NCBI GenBank assembly: GCA_016930635.1 | Contig: JAFGGI010000023.1 | Coordinates: 1-33,201 of the forward strand | DNA length: 33,201 nt | Direction of reading: 5' to 3' | Origin: Sedimentisphaerales bacterium | Lineage (GTDB): Bacteria > Planctomycetota > Phycisphaerae > Sedimentisphaerales > UBA12454 | In this document: in pieces, positions 31,237-33,201 of the stretch | Numbering within the stretch: the first letter of the stretch is position 1 | Layout of the letters: every line of letters begins with the position of its first letter | Translations under genes and position numbers: made by a program | The notes under the pieces: generated by a model | Told to the model about the DNA's origin: nothing | Database searches by the model: none | Seen by the model: the letters and a program-made list of their open reading frames with translations, nothing else

Positions 31237-32376
31237 TTATATACCGTGAATCGGGAAAACATTTTTTTTGATATAATCTGTCGTTGTTTTTATCTGGCGG
31301 GTAACTGTCTTGTGCTGGGAGTCGTTAATGGGTAATTGCCTGTCCCGCAGGCCGCCGGGCCAGTCGGTACTTTCCAGCATAACGCCGCCAAGACCAGCAT
31401 TAGCGTGTTTATCTTCGGCGTCAGCTCCGCAAAGTACGCTCCATGCCAGCGACCACGCCCTTACGGTATTTTCGATATTGTAGCCTCCCCCGCCTGTCAT
31501 AAGAATTGGAATATTAAACTCCAGCAGTTTATAGATAATGTCCGCATAAGTATTATTCGTCAACTGCAAACGGGCTAATGGGTCTCCTGCCAGACCGTCT
31601 GCACCTAATTCAAAGACAAAACAATCAGGCTTATAAGCTTTTGCCAAAGGCAGAACTATCGCTTTAAACGCCTCCATATAAGCCTTATCATCGGTTCCCA
31701 TTGGCAGAGGCACATTTACGCTGAAACCTTTGCCCCGGCCGGTACCTATCTCATCTTCAAAACCTGTCCCGGGAAAAATCGTCCTGCCGTTCTGGTGGAA
31801 TGATATAGTCATCACATCATTACGGTCATAAAACGCGTTTTGAACACCGTCGCCGTGGTGAACATCGACATCAAAATAAAGAATCCGTTTGCCGGCCTGA
31901 GCCAATGTTAAACAGCCGATCGCTACATCATTCATATAACAAAAACCTGATGCCTTTTTAGGGCCTGCATGATGCAATCCGCCGGAGGGATTAAAGGCCA
32001 ATTCAGCCTGGCCTGAAAGAATCAGTTTAGCGCCTGTCAATGTCGCACCGCAGGCCATAACGGAATAATCATACATATCTTCAAAGACCGGGCAATCCGA
32101 TGTGCCGATTCCCATATAAAGCAATTCGACGTCAAAATCTCCCTGAGCAGCGTCCTGCAGGGCATCTAAGTATTCTTTAGTATGAAATTTTTCAAGTACC
32201 GCTCTTGACGCCGCTTCCGGAGCAACTTCGCGTCTGAAATCACCGTCAAGCAAACCCATCGAATTGATTACTTTTCGCACCTTCCCTGCCCTGCTGACAT
32301 TAAACGGACACTGCGAGGGATACTTGTATTTTTCAAGCTGAGGTGAATGAACAAAAACGGATTTTCTCGCTGCCAA
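31237..32376 (-). CDS. Histone deacetylase family protein (AcuC-like protein lysine deacetylase)
   Basis: This is a class I HDAC-fold, zinc-dependent amidohydrolase of 379 residues. The zinc ligands by alignment to HDAC8 are D171 and H173 in YFDVDVHHGDG and D260 in ELGADGLAGDPL. The catalytic His pair is H135/H136 (GGLHHAGPKKASGFCYMND), and the transition-state Tyr is Y299 in GGGGYN, so the site is complete. In Bacillus, AcuC deacetylates acetyl-CoA synthetase; here an acyl-CoA transferase-GNAT fusion lies 16 bases upstream, which supports control of acyl-CoA metabolism by lysine acetylation. Such proteins are widespread in bacteria and do not imply histones. The start is TTG, fixed by AGGAG at 32383-32387 six bases upstream. 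Confidence 0.92.
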   Translation of the reverse strand: MAARKSVFVHSPQLEKYKYPSQCPFNVSRAGKVRKVINSMGLLDGDFRREVAPEAASRAVLEKFHTKEYLDALQDAAQGDFDVELLYMGIGTSDCPVFEDMYDYSVMACGATLTGAKLILSGQAELAFNPSGGLHHAGPKKASGFCYMNDVAIGCLTLAQAGKRILYFDVDVHHGDGVQNAFYDRNDVMTISFHQNGRTIFPGTGFEDEIGTGRGKGFSVNVPLPMGTDDKAYMEAFKAIVLPLAKAYKPDCFVFELGADGLAGDPLARLQLTNNTYADIIYKLLEFNIPILMTGGGGYNIENTVRAWSLAWSVLCGADAEDKHANAGLGGVMLESTDWPGGLRDRQLPINDSQHKTVTRQIKTTTDYIKKNVFPIHGI

Positions 32377-32392
32377 GATCTACTCCTGCTGT

Positions 32393-33201
32393 TTAAGTTA
32401 AATCATACATTACACTATAGACTTGGCCGTCGAACTCGGTTTTAACATCGAAATCTGAATTATTAAAGATCGCCAGCATCGCTTTATTACTCGCCAGCAC
32501 TTTGGCATAGAGGCTCCTGACACCGCGATCTTTTGCTATTTGAGTAAGATATGCAAGCAAAAAAGAGCCCAACCCCTTCTGTTGCCATTCATCCTGGACC
32601 AAAAACGCAACTTCAGCCGCCCCGGTTTTAGGGTCAAGATAGTATTGAGCGATCGCAACTATCTGTTCGCCTGAAACACTCGGAACGATTCCGACAATGG
32701 AAACATCCTGCCTGTAATCGATATTCGTCAATTGCTGAACATCTTTATGCGGGAAGTTTACTGTTTGAGCCATATACCGCATCTGAACAGAAGTTTTACT
32801 TAGTGAATACAGCATTTCAGACAGTGCCTTTTCATCCGTAGGCTTAACAGGCCTGAAGAATATTTCCGTACCGTCTTTCAATGTGTCATATTTTTCCAAT
32901 TCTTCCGGATATGAAACCTTCTCCGTGTCCAGTTCGATCTGGTCTGGATAGACATAATTCTGGGCTTTGGCCGCCTGAATCAATTCTGTTCTGAATTTTG
33001 GATGTGCGATATTAATCAGTGATAATACTCGCTCTCTGATACTCCTGCCGTGCAGATACGCGACACCGTGTTCGGTAACTACATAATGAACATCTCCGCG
33101 AGTTGTAACCACGCCTGCGCCTTCTGTCAGGTGAGGCACTATCCTGCTGACCTGACCGTTTTTCGCTGTTGACGGCATTGCGATTATGGCTTTGCCGCCC
33201 C
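32393..33201 (-). CDS. Acetyl-CoA hydrolase/transferase - GNAT acetyltransferase fusion (5' end beyond window)
   Basis: The gene is incomplete: the frame stays open to the window edge, and codons before the internal ATG at 33178 read GGKAIIA, which fits the family. The first ~90 visible residues are the C-terminal part of an acetyl-CoA hydrolase / 4-hydroxybutyrate CoA-transferase domain: MPSTAKNGQVSRIVPHL, GAGVVTTRGDVHYVVTEHGV, LHGRSIRERV and AHPKFR. After a short linker a GNAT domain follows, with EIFFRPVKPTDEKAL at its start, and VAFLVQDEWQQKGLGSFLL containing the Q/R-x-x-G-L/I-G acetyl-CoA motif. The same two-domain fusion is known in other bacteria. The downstream deacetylase lies 16 bases away, so writer and eraser of acetylation may be cotranscribed. 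The direction of CoA transfer and the acyl substrate cannot be told. Confidence 0.88.
   Translation of the reverse strand, partial: GGKAIIAMPSTAKNGQVSRIVPHLTEGAGVVTTRGDVHYVVTEHGVAYLHGRSIRERVLSLINIAHPKFRTELIQAAKAQNYVYPDQIELDTEKVSYPEELEKYDTLKDGTEIFFRPVKPTDEKALSEMLYSLSKTSVQMRYMAQTVNFPHKDVQQLTNIDYRQDVSIVGIVPSVSGEQIVAIAQYYLDPKTGAAEVAFLVQDEWQQKGLGSFLLAYLTQIAKDRGVRSLYAKVLASNKAMLAIFNNSDFDVKTEFDGQVYSVMYDLT

Noticed and set aside
31233-31247. Terminator at the end of the HDAC gene (ACGGT/ACCGT hairpin)
   Set aside because: In the direction of transcription the hairpin is followed by an A-run, not a U-run; the T-run precedes it on the other strand.
31237-32376. Eukaryote-derived histone deacetylase
   Set aside because: AcuC/HDAC-fold proteins are widespread in bacteria, and the context is acyl-CoA metabolism; nothing indicates recent transfer.

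Overview
The window looks like part of a Planctomycetota chromosome, most likely from the Phycisphaerae / Sedimentisphaerales side. This is an inference from several traits: two secreted proteins with the CNPDNxWC...DxDxSGxxDxxD dockerin-like module common in that class, a fused SecD-SecF with very large periplasmic insertions, a TPR protein ending in RNA polymerase alpha-CTD modules, and a siroheme-dependent heme pathway of the kind found in anaerobes and sulfate reducers. There are no rRNA or tRNA genes, transposases, phage replication genes or CRISPR arrays, so this is ordinary chromosome rather than an island.

Layout. 1-353 is a non-coding mosaic of short dispersed repeats, including three hairpins. 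354-2711 holds a YbhN-type membrane protein (-), hisI (+, TTG start) and an anchored protein of unknown function (+). 2698-8837 (-) is a five-gene tetrapyrrole operon, in transcription order hemC, cobA/hemD fusion, ahbC, hemB, ahbD. The last gene is unusual: an AhbD-type radical SAM heme synthase is followed in the same polypeptide by an AhbA-like and an AhbB-like siroheme decarboxylase half, both without their helix-turn-helix parts. With ahbC, this operon encodes most steps from 5-aminolevulinate to heme b through siroheme. HemA, HemL and the precorrin-2 dehydrogenase/ferrochelatase step are not in the window.

9152-11716 (+) encodes the TPR/double alpha-CTD protein and a SpoIID/LytB-type peptidoglycan enzyme. 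11787-15292 (-) is a tandem pair of secreted beta-helix proteins with dockerin-like modules and tail-spike-like C-terminal domains. 15565-21378 (+) is a tgt-yajC-secDF-LysM cluster behind a good sigma70-type promoter. 21396-22151 (-) is 6-phosphogluconolactonase.

22360-28863 (-) is a complete tripartite RND efflux operon, transcribed as tetR, outer-membrane lipoprotein, membrane fusion protein, pump. A near-consensus promoter is covered by a 42-bp palindrome centred over its -10 region. A partial copy of that operator lies about 80 bp away, in front of a divergent histidine-rich membrane protein (29042-29767), which suggests shared control. The right end (-) carries an unknown membrane protein, a Pmp3-family peptide, a class I HDAC/AcuC-like deacetylase, and the 3' part of an acyl-CoA hydrolase/transferase-GNAT fusion that runs off the window. 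The last two together look like a protein acetylation/deacetylation module.
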